From assembly GCA_934454005.1 (NCBI GenBank), contig CAKSGI010000103.1:1-6726 (forward strand): a DNA stretch of 6,726 nt. Direction: 5' to 3'. The notes under the pieces are model-generated. The model was not told where the DNA came from and did not search any database. It saw only the letters and a program-made list of their open reading frames with translations. A program made the position numbers and the translations under genes. The stretch is from an uncultured Eubacteriales bacterium (lineage in GTDB: Bacteria; Bacillota_A; Clostridia; Oscillospirales; Acutalibacteraceae). Shown here one piece after another: positions 4,969-6,726 of this stretch; positions within the stretch are counted from its first letter, which is position 1, and every line of letters begins with the position of its first letter.

Positions 4969-5901
4969 GTGAAGCTAATGTCATTAGTAGTACCATGTTA
5001 TAATGAAAAAGAAGCAATCCCTTTGTTTTATAAAGAAATTAAAAATATAGCTGAAAAAATGAAAAATGAACTTGAAATAGAAATGATATTTATTGACGAT
5101 GGTTCTAAAGATAGTACTTTGCAAATAATAAAAAATTTGAGCTCAAATGATAAAAATGTAAAATATGTGTCTTTTTCTAGAAATTTTGGGAAAGAATCTG
5201 CAATATATGCTGGATTAGAGAAATCAAAAGGCGACTTTGTAGCCATTATGGATGTTGATTTACAAGATCCGCCAGAATTATTAATTGACATGTATCACGG
5301 AATATTAAATGATGGATATGATTGTGTAGCTACGAGAAGAGTAACTAGAAAAGGCGAACCACCAATAAGATCGTTTTTTGCAAGATGTTTTTATTCATTA
5401 ATCAATAAAATATCAGATACAGAAATTGTAGACGGTGCTAGAGATTATAGATTAATGACTAGGCAAATGGTAGAATCTATATTATCGTTAAAAGAACATA
5501 ATAGATTTTCTAAAGGCATTTTTAGTTGGGTAGGGTTTAAGACAAAATGGCTAGAATATGAAAATGTTGAACGTGCTGCGGGAGAGACTAAATGGTCGTT
5601 TTGGAAATTGTTTTTATACTCACTAGAAGGAATAATTGCTTTTTCTACAGCCCCACTTGCAATAGCTTCAGTTATTGGAATACTATTGTGTTTAGTCGCG
5701 TTCATACTTATTTTTGTAATAATATTTAAAACATTAATTTGGGGAGAATCAGTGTCAGGTTATCCATCTTTAATGTGTGTTATAATATTTATTGGTGGCG
5801 TTCAACTGTTTTGTATAGGAATATTAGGACAGTATATATCGAAAACTTACTTAGAAACAAAAAAGAGACCTATTTATATTGTAAAAGAAGAAAATAAATA
5901 A
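4969..5901 (+). CDS. Family 2 glycosyltransferase, GtrB/DPM1-like, with two C-terminal membrane helices
   Basis: A 310-residue protein starting at GTG 4969, with AGGATG (4954-4959) 9 bases upstream; an ATG four codons in (4978) is a possible alternative. The GT-A domain shows VVPCYNE (7-13), the nucleotide-binding DDGSKDST (43-50), SRNFGKESAIYAGL (70-83) and the metal-binding DVD inside MDVDLQDPPELL (94-105, Asp95/Asp97). GARDYRL (156-162) and GETKWSFWKL (205-214) complete the polyprenyl-phosphate glycosyltransferase pattern. Two membrane helices follow at about 226-255 and 265-290, and the tail is basic. Relatives such as GtrB transfer glucose or another hexose from a UDP-sugar to undecaprenyl phosphate on the inner face of the membrane. 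The donor sugar cannot be read from sequence. galE follows 27 bases later, in line with a role in envelope polysaccharide or lipid glycosylation. No GtrA-like flippase gene is visible here. Confidence 0.92.
   Translation: MKLMSLVVPCYNEKEAIPLFYKEIKNIAEKMKNELEIEMIFIDDGSKDSTLQIIKNLSSNDKNVKYVSFSRNFGKESAIYAGLEKSKGDFVAIMDVDLQDPPELLIDMYHGILNDGYDCVATRRVTRKGEPPIRSFFARCFYSLINKISDTEIVDGARDYRLMTRQMVESILSLKEHNRFSKGIFSWVGFKTKWLEYENVERAAGETKWSFWKLFLYSLEGIIAFSTAPLAIASVIGILLCLVAFILIFVIIFKTLIWGESVSGYPSLMCVIIFIGGVQLFCIGILGQYISKTYLETKKRPIYIVKEENK

Positions 5902-6726
<825 letters not shown>

Noticed and set aside
5028..5291. Minus-strand open frame of 87 codons
   Set aside because: It is antisense to the catalytic core of the glycosyltransferase and has no ribosome site.
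5445..5705. Minus-strand open frame of 86 codons
   Set aside because: It is antisense to the conserved C-terminal half of the glycosyltransferase.

Overview
The window is AT-rich, with compact operons, purine-rich Shine-Dalgarno sites, U-tract terminators, tRNA genes with encoded CCA ends, a type A chloramphenicol acetyltransferase (CAT) and a two-part ABC exporter with a HlyD-type adaptor. Together these suggest a low-GC Firmicute, probably a clostridium and perhaps a Lachnospiraceae member. The genus cannot be fixed from sequence alone, and the family is inferred from the general look of the proteins.

Region 1 (1-2916, plus strand) is the 3' part of an export operon. It holds the C-terminal half of a MacA/HlyD-like adaptor, an FtsX/LolD-class ATPase, a four-helix FtsX/MacB-type permease and a small lipoprotein of unrecognised family. 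The first three are tightly coupled: a Shine-Dalgarno site overlaps a stop codon, and the permease start overlaps the ATPase end by 20 bases. The lipoprotein follows the permease by 48 bases. The set resembles the YknXYZ/MacAB class of exporters, which move peptides, toxins or drugs. The substrate is unknown.

Region 2 (2917-4160) looks like accessory DNA. It has a 10-bp tandem duplication, a short remnant with a transposase-like helix-turn-helix, a minus-strand terminator with no visible gene feeding it, and an apparently intact CAT gene. A long hairpin closes the CAT gene and also faces the tRNA operon coming from the other side.

Region 3 (4161-4922) holds three tRNA genes. tRNA-Ala(GGC) and tRNA-Gly(CCC) lie on the minus strand behind a good sigma-A-type promoter. 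tRNA-Leu(GAG) lies on the plus strand with its own promoter and a strong terminator. About 300 bases between the two tRNA promoters carry no gene that I can support.

Region 4 (4923-6726, plus strand) is a surface-carbohydrate pair: a membrane-anchored GtrB/DPM1-like family 2 glycosyltransferase and galE, which is cut by the window edge. They are 27 bases apart. GalE would supply UDP-galactose (or interconvert UDP-hexoses), and the glycosyltransferase probably loads a sugar onto a polyprenyl phosphate for cell-envelope glycosylation.

I found no CRISPR array, toxin-antitoxin pair, phage module or clearly new system. The least explained items are the operon-linked lipoprotein, the orphan minus-strand terminator and the near absence of promoter space in front of the glycosyltransferase.
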